Assembly: GCA_026392265.1 (NCBI GenBank)
Contig: JAPLCL010000319.1
Location: forward strand, 1-12,803
Reading direction: 5' to 3'
Length of the DNA stretch: 12,803 bases
Origin: Actinomycetota bacterium
Lineage (GTDB): Bacteria; Actinomycetota; Thermoleophilia; UBA2241
Shown here piece after piece: positions 1-7,522 of the stretch. Both the position numbers and the translations under genes were made by a program. The notes under the pieces are model-generated. The model did no database searches and was not told where the DNA came from. It saw nothing but the letters and a program-made list of their open reading frames with translations. Positions within the stretch are counted from its first letter, which is position 1, and the number at the start of each line of letters is the position of its first letter.

Positions 1-1307
<1,307 letters not shown>

Positions 1308-1340
1308 TGACTTCCTCCTTCAATGATTACTCTGACACGC

Positions 1341-1369
1341 ATCATAAAACTTGAGTCGGTTACTGTCAA
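1341..1369 (-). promoter_or_regulatory. Sigma-70-type promoter of dnaK
   Basis: On the minus strand, a perfect -35 box TTGACA (1364-1369) and a near-consensus -10 box TATGAT (1341-1346) are separated by exactly 17 bases. Transcription should start near 1334, giving a short leader of about 25 bases before the ATG at 1307 with its AAGGAGG site. This is the best promoter match in the window. Confidence 0.85.
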
Positions 1370-1370
1370 C
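1350..1370. promoter_or_regulatory. HAIR-like operator (probable HspR site) on the dnaK promoter
   Basis: The plus strand reads CTTGAGT, seven bases, TGTCAAC. The HspR-associated inverted repeat consensus is CTTGAGT-N7-ACTCAAG. The left arm is a perfect match and the right arm keeps the TCAA core, so 11 of 14 arm positions agree with the correct spacer. The site covers the -35 box and half of the -35/-10 spacer, where a repressor would block RNA polymerase. In known actinobacterial systems HspR represses the dnaK operon through such sites. No hspR gene is visible here, so the regulator is inferred. Confidence 0.6.
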
Positions 1371-1462
1371 TTCATGCCCATTCACGACAGGTCCAAAACC
1401 GAGACGCGGGGCAGGCATCCGCGCGCCCGCGCCGAACCCCACGCCAGAGGTGATGCCGCGGC

Positions 1463-2638
1463 ATGGCCACGCGACCCGAGTGCACTCCAGGAAGGATCTA
1501 CGTCCCCCGCTGGGTTCAGCTGGCGGTGCTCCCCGCCCTGCTGATCGTCGCGTGGTTCACCTTGGGGGCGATCGCCCAGGTCATCTTCATCTTTCTGGTG
1601 GCCGGCCTCATCGCCCTGGTGCTCAACCCCCTGGTACACGGGCTGGAGCGCGTGCACGTGAACCGCTACATCGGCGTCTTCCTGGTGTATGTCGGCTTTG
1701 TCGCCGTGCTCGTCCTCCTCGCGGCGCTGGTCTGGCCGCCGGTCGTACAGCAGTTGCGCAACCTCACGACCGCCCTGCCCGGCATGGCGGATCAGGCCGG
1801 CGACACGGTCACGCGCCTGCAGCGCTTGTCCGATCGCGCCGGCCTCGCCATCGACGTGCAGGCGCAGATCAAGGCGTCGCTCACGGCGCTCGCCGACCGC
1901 GTGCCCTCGTTCACCTCCCACGTGATGGACGTCGGAGTCACCGTGGTCCGCCAGATCACCTACCTCATCATCATCATCGTGATCTCCATCTACATGCTGC
2001 TCGACTCAAAACGTATCGGACGCTTCGTCGCCGGACACTTCCCCACGCACAGCGTGAGCGACGGCGAGGAGTACGTGCGCCGGGCGAAGACGGCTGTGGT
2101 CGACTACGTCAAGGCGCAAGTGCTGCTGTCCGCCGCTCTCGGTGGCAGCGTGGGCCTGGCGATGTGGTTCCTCAGCATGATCGGCGCCTTCCCGTCGGGG
2201 GCCCGCTACGCCCTCTTCTTCGGCGTCTGGGCGGGCCTCATGGAGGCCATCCCCTACCTTGGCCCAGTCCTGGCGGCTGTGCCGCCCAGCCTCGTCGCCG
2301 TCTTCGACTCACCGCTCGCGGCACTCTGGGTCATCATCACGTTCGTGCTGATCCAGGAGGTCGAGGGGCACATCCTCGTGCCGGTGATCATGGGTAGCCG
2401 CTTTCGCGTGCACCCGCTGGTGGTGATCTTCGCCATCCTTGCGGGCGGCGAGATCCACGGCATCACCGGGATGCTCATCGCGATCCCGCTGATCCCGCTG
2501 GTCAAGGAGACGATCGTCTTTCTGCGGCCGCGGACGCAGTTCGAGGGCTGGTGCGCCGCGGCCGGCGGCGCCATCGCCGCGGTGACTCGCGATGAGCCGG
2601 CCGAGCCGCGCGGCGACGGACCCGCCGCGAGCGCCTGA
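1463..2638 (+). CDS. AI-2E family (PerM/TqsA-like) membrane transporter
   Basis: Polytopic inner-membrane protein of 391 residues, a normal length for the family. Members are linked to export of small molecules such as autoinducer-2 or to ion-coupled antiport; the substrate here cannot be told. Hydrophobic segments lie at about 17-56, 68-92, 160-180, 219-242, 246-282, 286-300 and 318-355, with a soluble amphipathic stretch at about 93-158. Family signatures are IPYLGP (263-268), followed by a proline-rich turn, then EGHILVPVIMGSR (301-313), HPLVVIFAILAGG, and GITGMLIAIPL near 333-343. The C-terminal tail of about 30 residues is Ala/Pro/Glu-rich and probably cytoplasmic. Start chosen at ATG 1463, with AGAGG at 1446-1450 as a weak ribosome binding site. 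It is divergent from dnaK with about 155 bases between them. I see no convincing promoter or terminator of its own. Confidence 0.9.
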   Translation: MATRPECTPGRIYVPRWVQLAVLPALLIVAWFTLGAIAQVIFIFLVAGLIALVLNPLVHGLERVHVNRYIGVFLVYVGFVAVLVLLAALVWPPVVQQLRNLTTALPGMADQAGDTVTRLQRLSDRAGLAIDVQAQIKASLTALADRVPSFTSHVMDVGVTVVRQITYLIIIIVISIYMLLDSKRIGRFVAGHFPTHSVSDGEEYVRRAKTAVVDYVKAQVLLSAALGGSVGLAMWFLSMIGAFPSGARYALFFGVWAGLMEAIPYLGPVLAAVPPSLVAVFDSPLAALWVIITFVLIQEVEGHILVPVIMGSRFRVHPLVVIFAILAGGEIHGITGMLIAIPLIPLVKETIVFLRPRTQFEGWCAAAGGAIAAVTRDEPAEPRGDGPAASA

Positions 2639-2810
2639 CCCACCCGCGGTCCACCGTCCGCCGGCCGTGCCTCTCCGCACGCAGGATCAGTACCGGGCGG
2701 GCGCGGCGGGGCGGCAAGCGCTTTCTGTTGTCGCGCACGAGGGCACGGAGCACGGGTCAGCAGAGGGGCTGCAGGCGGTGCGCGCGACCTGGCAACACAT
2801 TTCTTTATGA

Positions 2811-2839
2811 TTGCTAACACGCACGGAATCCTGTATACC
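2811..2839 (+). promoter_or_regulatory. Candidate promoter for the nonaheme cytochrome gene
   Basis: TTGCTA (2811-2816) and TATACC (2834-2839), each four of six to consensus, with a 17-base spacer in the only AT-richer part of the region. A start near 2846 would give a leader of about 270-315 bases. An alternative -10, TATGAT at 2806-2811, has no matching -35. Confidence 0.4.
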
Positions 2840-2851
2840 TTCGCGGGTAGG

Positions 2852-2887
2852 TCGACATACCCCCTCGGGTGTGTCGCTCTATGTCGA
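2852..2887 (+). repeat. Inverted repeat / possible leader hairpin
   Basis: TCGACATA (2852-2859) and its exact complement TATGTCGA (2880-2887) flank 20 bases that could form a small inner stem (ACCC/GGGT). It starts only a few bases after the predicted transcription start, so it would cap the 5' end of the cytochrome mRNA. It lacks a U tract, so it does not look like a terminator. Confidence 0.45.
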
Positions 2888-2938
2888 GAGAGCACGCCAT
2901 GGGGACAGCGAATCACCGACATCCGGTCCGGCCGCACA

Positions 2939-2956
2939 GCAGTGACACGTCACTGC
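2939..2956. promoter_or_regulatory. 18-base near-perfect palindrome, possible operator
   Basis: GCAGTGAC and GTCACTGC flank a two-base centre AC. The symmetric core GTGAC-N2-GTCAC looks like a site for a dimeric DNA-binding protein. The half-site spacing is shorter than in CRP/FNR-type sites (TGTGA-N6-TCACA). It lies about 160-205 bases before the two cytochrome starts. In RNA it would be a tight hairpin with an unfavourably small loop, which makes a DNA role more likely. Confidence 0.45.
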
Positions 2957-3098
2957 GGCGCGGCCGCTTTGTCAGCACGGGTCCCTGCGGCCCGGCTGGC
3001 CGTGACCGTATCCCCGCCGGGCTCTCCGAACGGCACGAATGCCGCCGCACGTTGCCCGGGCTTCGCGCGGCGTCTTCGACCATCGATCCGCACGTGGG

Positions 3099-3160
3099 AA
3101 GGAGGTGATTCTGTGAAAGCGGATAAGCGTTCTTCTTCCCCAACCAGCAAGGAGGTGACC
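3099..3160 (+). promoter_or_regulatory. Tandem strong ribosome binding sites with two in-frame starts
   Basis: AAGGAGGTGA occurs twice, at 3099-3108 and 3149-3158. The first is correctly spaced from GTG 3113-3115, the second from ATG 3161-3163. GTG and ATG are 48 bases apart and in the same frame with no stop between them. The longer product would carry 16 extra, mostly polar residues before the signal peptide. Either start could be used, or both. Confidence 0.75.
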
Positions 3161-4798
3161 ATGGTAAAGCGCGTACTTCTCGTGGCGATTGTTGTGGCCG
3201 CCCTCCTTGTGGTTGCGGCTCCGGCGCTGGCCTTCAACGGCTACCGCGCCGACTACACGACGGCCGCTCAGTGCCAGGTCTGTCACCCCGACAAGCATGC
3301 GGAGTGGATGACCACGGCGCACTCGAGCACTGAGGCCAACGGCGAGCCGATCACTGACGGCGCCGGCTGCGCCGGCTGCCACTCGGGCAACTACGACCCG
3401 CAGAAGGCAGTGCCCGTGTCGGGTACAGGAACCTCAGCTGATCCTTTCGTGTACTCCGCGGAAGTCCCCGCCGACAACGGCGCCTTCTCCGAGGGCATGG
3501 TCGGCTGCTCCACCTGCCACTACGGCGGCGGCACGCAGCACGCGGCGCCCGCGAGCGCGCTCGCGAACGCCGATATCTGCGGCCAGTGCCACTCGCGTTA
3601 CGGCGACTCCAAGCCGCCGAACGACAAGTATCCGCTGGCCAGCCCGACGCCGGGCGGCACGATCAATCCCATGTACCCCATCGGGTACAAGACGCTGGGT
3701 GAGGCCAACGCGGGTGGTTGGACCGACGCGCTGCCGCTGACGGACCTCATCAACGTCCCGACGCCGGCCAAGCCGGTCGCGCAGATCTACTACACGATCG
3801 CCGGCGAGACCACGACGACCACGCTGCCCTATACGGCACGCACGCATGTAGAGGGTGCGCTGCAGTACCAGGAGTGGGCCAATGGCCTGGGCAAGGTCGG
3901 AATGAGCAGCCACGCCAACGCCCTCGTCCAGATCAAGGCGTACATCCCCGAGTCCGAGATCAACCAGGGCAAGTGCCTCCAGTGCCACTCCGAGGACTAT
4001 CGCATGGCTCCCGACGACGCGAAGCCGACGGCCGCAGAGGCCAAGTACGGCATCACGTGCGTGACATGCCACGATCCGCATGCTGAAGGCACGCAGAGCT
4101 CGGTCTGGAACAAGGACCACGATCCGCAGCTTACTATGCCGCGTCAGGATCTCTGCGTACAGTGCCACACTGCGCAGCTCGGCCCGAACGGCGTCGCCAA
4201 GGCCGGCAGTGAAGTCCACAACCCGATGAAAGAGATGATGAACGGCACCGGCGCCATCGACGTGCCGCAAGGCTCGCCGAGCGTCCACAAGGGCAAGTGC
4301 GTGCAGTGTCATATGCCTCCGACGGGTCGGGACCGGGAGGATGGCCACCCGGCCACCGCCGGCAACCACGTGTTCGCGATCATCGAGCCGGCCGTGGCCG
4401 TGGAAGCCATCACGTCCGGAAAGATCGCCGGAGCCAAGTGGAACATGTACTACTCGGCCTGCACCACCTGCCACAGCCGTCCGAACGACTCCCAGGCCTT
4501 GTGGCTGCAGGAGACGCTCGACAACCGCCAGGAGGCCATGCGCTCCTGGAACGAGCAGGTCACGGTCGCGCTCACGAAGGCCGCCAAGCGTCTTGGCTTC
4601 AAGAGCACCGCAGCGGCCAATACGGCCATCAACAAGAAAGCAATGAAGAAGTGGACCAAGGGCCAGATGGCCTTCCAGAAGGCCTTCACCAACCAGCAGT
4701 ACATCCAGTCTGAAGGCAGCTGGGGGATCCACAACTGGGACTACGCGAGGACCGTCATTCTGAAGGCTCTCGAGCAGGCCAAGTCGGTGAAGAAGTAG
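3161..4798 (+). CDS. Secreted nonaheme cytochrome c, NrfA-like C-terminal region
   Basis: Exported multiheme electron-transfer or reductase protein of 545 residues from ATG 3161. A Sec signal peptide (KR then a hydrophobic core) ends in an ALA cleavage site near residue 24. Nine CxxCH heme motifs start at residues 38, 70, 116, 140, 272, 300, 332, 380 and 434, and all 18 cysteines I count belong to them. A heme-free stretch of about 128 residues separates hemes 4 and 5. After heme 9, about 105 residues are helical and end in EGSWGIHNWDYAR, similar to the GFHNP element closing the dimerisation helices of the NrfA/octaheme nitrite reductase family. The CxxCK active-site heme of NrfA is absent, so nitrite reduction cannot be assumed. 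No NrfH/NapC quinol dehydrogenase or cytochrome maturation gene is nearby. A GTG at 3113 is an alternative start. The gene is monocistronic, with a terminator 37 bases downstream. Confidence 0.9.
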   Translation: MVKRVLLVAIVVAALLVVAAPALAFNGYRADYTTAAQCQVCHPDKHAEWMTTAHSSTEANGEPITDGAGCAGCHSGNYDPQKAVPVSGTGTSADPFVYSAEVPADNGAFSEGMVGCSTCHYGGGTQHAAPASALANADICGQCHSRYGDSKPPNDKYPLASPTPGGTINPMYPIGYKTLGEANAGGWTDALPLTDLINVPTPAKPVAQIYYTIAGETTTTTLPYTARTHVEGALQYQEWANGLGKVGMSSHANALVQIKAYIPESEINQGKCLQCHSEDYRMAPDDAKPTAAEAKYGITCVTCHDPHAEGTQSSVWNKDHDPQLTMPRQDLCVQCHTAQLGPNGVAKAGSEVHNPMKEMMNGTGAIDVPQGSPSVHKGKCVQCHMPPTGRDREDGHPATAGNHVFAIIEPAVAVEAITSGKIAGAKWNMYYSACTTCHSRPNDSQALWLQETLDNRQEAMRSWNEQVTVALTKAAKRLGFKSTAAANTAINKKAMKKWTKGQMAFQKAFTNQQYIQSEGSWGIHNWDYARTVILKALEQAKSVKK

Positions 4799-4835
4799 CA
4801 CTTTCGCAGCCCTCGGGCTCCGTTTGTGTCGCTTG

Positions 4836-4870
4836 AAAGGGCGGCTCCCTCTTCCGGGGAGCCGCCCTTT
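4836..4870 (+). terminator. Intrinsic terminator after the cytochrome gene
   Basis: A perfect 14-base-pair stem, AAAGGGCGGCTCCC (4836-4849) with GGGAGCCGCCCTTT (4857-4870), and a seven-base loop. A short pyrimidine/T tail follows. It lies 37 bases after the stop codon. Confidence 0.85.
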
Positions 4871-5138
4871 CTCTTGCGTCACACGCTCGCGTCGACCTAC
4901 GTTGACCGTCCGAACGGACTGAGGACCACACCCGCGGGATACCCGTGGCTTCCGAATCGGCTGCCGAAACGGCCAAGTAGTGCCGAACCCTACACATTGG
5001 CTCGCCGACGCTGTAGACTCTCACGCGCGAGCCGCTGCGGCTCGAGCAAGCGGACGAGACACCCACTGTGAGGTGATACACAGACCCGATCCAGCGCCAC
5101 CACTTCCTGGTCGAGAGAACTGAAGGAGAGAACCCAGC
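4871..5138 (+). other. Leader/intergenic region before the aminotransferase gene
   Basis: 268 bases after the terminator (340 from stop codon to start codon). No convincing -35/-10 pair: TTGACC at 4902-4907 has no partner, and TAGACT at 5014-5019 is an isolated TANNNT. Four CCGAA elements occur between 4910 and 4990, three of them forming small symmetric CCGAA-type sites (4910-4917, 4952-4960, 4964-4972). They may be operator units. No small gene with a credible ribosome binding site is seen. Confidence 0.4.
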
Positions 5139-6518
5139 ATGGCAGCCAACCAGATCGACCGGCAGCTCATCGCCGACCTCACCGCCCGCGAAGAGAAGCA
5201 GCTCGAAGATCAGTCACCGAAGTCCTTCGAGATGTTCCAGCGCGCCACCAAGCACATGCCGATGGGCGTAGCGTCCACGTACCACGCCCGCGACCCGTAC
5301 CCGCTGTATTACACGCACGGCAAGGGCCCGCACATCTGGACGGTGGACGGCCAGGAGATCGCCGACTTCCATAACGGCTACGGCTGCATGGTGCAGGGCC
5401 ACGCTCACCCGCTGATCGTCGAGGCCATCCAGAAGCGCGCCCCCCTCGGCACCCAGTTCGGCCTCCCCACCGAGGACGCCATAATCATGGCCGAGCACCT
5501 CGCCGAGGCCTTCAAACTGCCGCAGTGGCGCTTCGTCAACTCGGGCTCCGAGGCCACGATGGACGCCATCCGCGTGGCCCGCGCCTTCACCGGCCGCGAG
5601 ACTATCGTCAAGATGTTCGGCTCCTACCACGGTCACCACGACTACGTCATGGTCTCCATCGGCGCCCTCGACTACGGCAAGATCGGCCCCCGCGACAACT
5701 ATGCCTCGCTGCCCTACGGCGGCGGCATCCCGCAGTGCTCCATCGACATGACCATCCCCGTGCCGTTCAACGACATCGAGAACATGACCAAGCGCATCGA
5801 GAAGCTGGTCGAGGAAGGCCGCCCGCCGGCCTGCGTCATCATGGAGCCGGCGATGATGAACCTCGGCGTCGTGCTGCCCGAGCCCGGATTCCTCGAGGGC
5901 GTGCGCGCCCTCACCAAGAAGCACGGTATCGTGCTCATCTTCGACGAGGTCAAGACGGGCATCTGCACGGCTCGCGGCGGCTCCGTGGAGCGCTGTGGCG
6001 TCGTTCCCGACATGATCTGCCTCGGCAAGGCCATCGCCGGCGGCACGCCGTGTGGCGCCATCGGCGGCAGCGCCGAGATCATGGCCAAGGTCAACGACGG
6101 CACCGTGTTCCAGGTCGGTACCTACAGCGGTAATCCGCTCAGCATGGCCGCCGCTCGCGCCAGCTGGGAGCAGGTCATGACCGACGACGCCTACGCGCAT
6201 CTCAACCACCTCAACGACCGCATCATCGCGGGCTGCGACGCGGTCTGCGAGAAGTACAGCTTCCCCGGCAACACGGTGGGCATCTCTTCCAAGGGCTGCG
6301 TCAACTTCGCCGACGGCAAGATCACCGACTACGAGTCGTTCATCGCCCATCAGGACCCCGAGCTCGTGGCCCTCGCCTGGCTCTACAACTTCAACCGCGG
6401 CGTGGTCATCGCCCCCGGCCGCGAAGAGGAGTGGACGCTGTCGATCACGCACACCGACGTCGACATCGACCTCTACGTGAGTGCGTTCGAAGAGCTGATC
6501 AAGGACGTGAGCGCCTGA
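5139..6518 (+). CDS. Class III PLP aminotransferase, glutamate-1-semialdehyde aminomutase-like
   Basis: Cytosolic pyridoxal-phosphate enzyme of 459 residues. Features in order: an N-terminal extension of about 30 residues; NSGSEATMDAIRVAR (134-148) for cofactor phosphate binding; YHGHHD (163-168), the GSAM-type aromatic/His loop; IFDEVKTG (267-274) with D269 pairing with the PLP ring nitrogen; LGKAIAGG (295-302) with K297 as the Schiff-base lysine; and GTYSGNPLSMAA (327-338). These patterns are closest to the GSAM/HemL and beta-amino-acid aminotransferase branch. DEVKTGICTARGG differs from the DEVMTGFR of true HemL, the protein is about 30 residues longer, and no other tetrapyrrole genes are nearby, so I do not call it hemL. 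The amino donor is unknown. A GGAG at about ten bases supports ATG 5139. It stands alone between two hairpins. Confidence 0.85.
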   Translation: MAANQIDRQLIADLTAREEKQLEDQSPKSFEMFQRATKHMPMGVASTYHARDPYPLYYTHGKGPHIWTVDGQEIADFHNGYGCMVQGHAHPLIVEAIQKRAPLGTQFGLPTEDAIIMAEHLAEAFKLPQWRFVNSGSEATMDAIRVARAFTGRETIVKMFGSYHGHHDYVMVSIGALDYGKIGPRDNYASLPYGGGIPQCSIDMTIPVPFNDIENMTKRIEKLVEEGRPPACVIMEPAMMNLGVVLPEPGFLEGVRALTKKHGIVLIFDEVKTGICTARGGSVERCGVVPDMICLGKAIAGGTPCGAIGGSAEIMAKVNDGTVFQVGTYSGNPLSMAAARASWEQVMTDDAYAHLNHLNDRIIAGCDAVCEKYSFPGNTVGISSKGCVNFADGKITDYESFIAHQDPELVALAWLYNFNRGVVIAPGREEEWTLSITHTDVDIDLYVSAFEELIKDVSA

Positions 6519-6576
6519 GGGCGAGCGCGAAGAACGTGTGAGCCGGCGGCCGCAGGGCCACCGGCGAAGTACGCAA

Positions 6577-6613
6577 GAAGAGGCGGGCGGCCGGAAGGGC
6601 CGCCCGCCTCTTC
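6577..6613. terminator. Strong bidirectional hairpin between convergent genes
   Basis: GAAGAGGCGGGCGGCC (6577-6592) pairs perfectly over 16 bases with 6598-6613 around a five-base loop. It lies 58 bases after the aminotransferase stop and covers part of the stop codon of the minus-strand DUF4388 gene (6612-6614). Neither side has a real U tract, so it is a G+C-type hairpin that may end both transcripts less sharply than a classical terminator. Confidence 0.7.
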
Positions 6614-7490
6614 AAAGACTCCGCCGGCCGGACTCGTCCGGGCCGTCGTGCGGCCGGTCCGCGCCGTCCGCCGCCTCACCGGGCTCCTCGGCGATGCCGT
6701 CCAGGAGCTGGCTGATCTCCGCCCAGACGCTGTCGCGGTGGGCCTGCAGCTCCACGTCGTCCTCGGCGCGGCTCTGGCGTTCGGCCTTGACCAGCAGCAC
6801 GCCCGCCTCGACGAGCTTCCCGAGGATGCTGACCACGGTGATCTCCTCGAGGCCGCTGGCGGCGGCGATCTCGGCCACCGTGCGCTGGCCGTCGACCTGT
6901 ACGAGCACCATGAACTCGTCGCGCCCCATGGTGAGCGGGTTGCGCGGCAGCGTGTGGTAGTCGCCGTTGCGCACGAGCACCGTGTTGGACTGCCCCAGCA
7001 TCTCGACCGCCAAACAGTACTCCCCGCCCAGAGCGGAGATGTCGAGAAGCACGGCGTGTGCGTCGATCGTGATGAAGTCGACCTGCCTGGGGTAGGCGTC
7101 GACCACGAAGACGAAGTTGCCCGTGGTCTCCAGCTTGGCGGCCACCAGCGTGCTCGCGACCTGGCGCGACAGCACATCGCGCAGGTCGCGCTCATCGACG
7201 TGGCCCGCCCTGACGAGAAGCGTGCCCAAGGGGCACGGGCGTGCCTCCTGGCTGGCGAGGGCGTCCCTGAGCTGGGCGTCGTTGACGAGCGACCGCTTAA
7301 GCAGCTGGCTGCCGATGACCGTGTCGGTGGCCACCCGCGTGGAGTCGCGCGTCTCGGCGATGCGCCCATGCACGAAGCGGACGTCGGTGAGCCGCTCGGG
7401 ACACTCGATGTGCAGTGTGCCGGAGCGCCGTGCCCGGCCGAGCATCTGGAGGACCTCGACCACGCCGAAGGTATCGAGTGTGCCCTGCAT
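6612..7490 (-). CDS. DUF4388 domain protein with C-terminal winged helix
   Basis: Cytosolic protein of 292 residues. It opens with MQGTLDTFGVVEVLQMLG and RRSGTLHI (22-28), the typical start of DUF4388 (PatA-N-like) domains found in bacterial signalling and motility-related proteins. Residues about 60-125 (IGSQLL... LGTLLVRAGHVDERDL) resemble the GspE/PilB N-terminal repeat, and about 190-235 (TVAEIAAASGLEEITVVSILGKLVEAGVL) look like a winged helix-turn-helix. The tail from about 240 is acidic and low in complexity. This suggests a regulatory or scaffold role, but no partner is encoded nearby. The ATG at 7488-7490 has no Shine-Dalgarno; TATAGA/TAGACT about 10-12 bases upstream suggests a nearly leaderless mRNA. 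Its last codon lies inside the shared hairpin. Confidence 0.8.
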   Translation of the reverse strand: MQGTLDTFGVVEVLQMLGRARRSGTLHIECPERLTDVRFVHGRIAETRDSTRVATDTVIGSQLLKRSLVNDAQLRDALASQEARPCPLGTLLVRAGHVDERDLRDVLSRQVASTLVAAKLETTGNFVFVVDAYPRQVDFITIDAHAVLLDISALGGEYCLAVEMLGQSNTVLVRNGDYHTLPRNPLTMGRDEFMVLVQVDGQRTVAEIAAASGLEEITVVSILGKLVEAGVLLVKAERQSRAEDDVELQAHRDSVWAEISQLLDGIAEEPGEAADGADRPHDGPDESGRRSL

Positions 7491-7500
7491 GGTGGTCCGA

Positions 7501-7508
7501 AGTCTATA
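7501..7508 (-). promoter_or_regulatory. Candidate -10 box for a near-leaderless DUF4388 mRNA
   Basis: On the minus strand ATTATAGACT contains TATAGA and TAGACT (a TANNNT), ending 10-12 bases before the ATG at 7490. No ribosome binding site lies between. No good -35 box is present: TTGTCC is 19 bases from TATAGA. Weak but consistent with leaderless starts elsewhere in the window. Confidence 0.35.
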
Positions 7509-7522
7509 ATCGACGCAGATGA

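Larger units (their letters stand above)
2639..3112 (+). other. Long non-coding leader/intergenic region before the cytochrome gene
   Basis: 474 bases between the AI-2E gene and the first possible cytochrome start. The first 150 bases are very G+C rich with no obvious terminator. A short AT-richer island near 2795-2840 carries the promoter candidate. Downstream lie two inverted repeats, an 8-base-pair arm hairpin at 2852-2887 and an 18-base near-palindrome at 2939-2956. No riboswitch consensus that I know (GEMM/c-di-GMP, cobalamin, Moco) is matched. The frame of the cytochrome stays open back to 2807, but that extension looks non-coding. Confidence 0.6.

Noticed and set aside
2807..3112. Upstream open extension of the cytochrome frame back to ATG 2807
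   Set aside because: The extension has no signal or domain, low-complexity Arg/Pro/Ala-rich composition, no ribosome binding site at 2807, and would bury the signal peptide in the middle of the protein. It would also cover the candidate promoter.
2846..3112. Known riboswitch (GEMM/c-di-GMP, cobalamin or Moco) in the cytochrome leader
   Set aside because: I looked for their conserved boxes by eye and found none.
3161..4798. Calling the cytochrome nrfA (ammonia-forming nitrite reductase)
   Set aside because: It has nine hemes rather than five, no CxxCK motif, and no nrfH neighbour; only the C-terminal helical end is similar.
3434..4882. Long minus-strand frame opposite the cytochrome gene
   Set aside because: It is antisense to a gene with nine CxxCH motifs and runs across the terminator hairpin; it encodes no recognisable domain.
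5214..6452. Long minus-strand frame opposite the aminotransferase
   Set aside because: Rich in Asp/His/Val/Ala/Gly as expected of the complement of G+C-rich coding DNA, with no motif or start signal.
5139..6518. Calling the aminotransferase hemL
   Set aside because: It has an N-terminal extension, a changed DEVMTGFR loop and no haem-pathway neighbours; the family match alone does not fix the substrate.
7505..7510. Perfect TATAAT on the plus strand as a promoter for the PHP remnant/yjbQ
   Set aside because: No -35-like sequence lies 16-18 bases upstream, and the hexamer overlaps the minus-strand -10 candidate. It could still work weakly, so yjbQ's promoter remains unknown.
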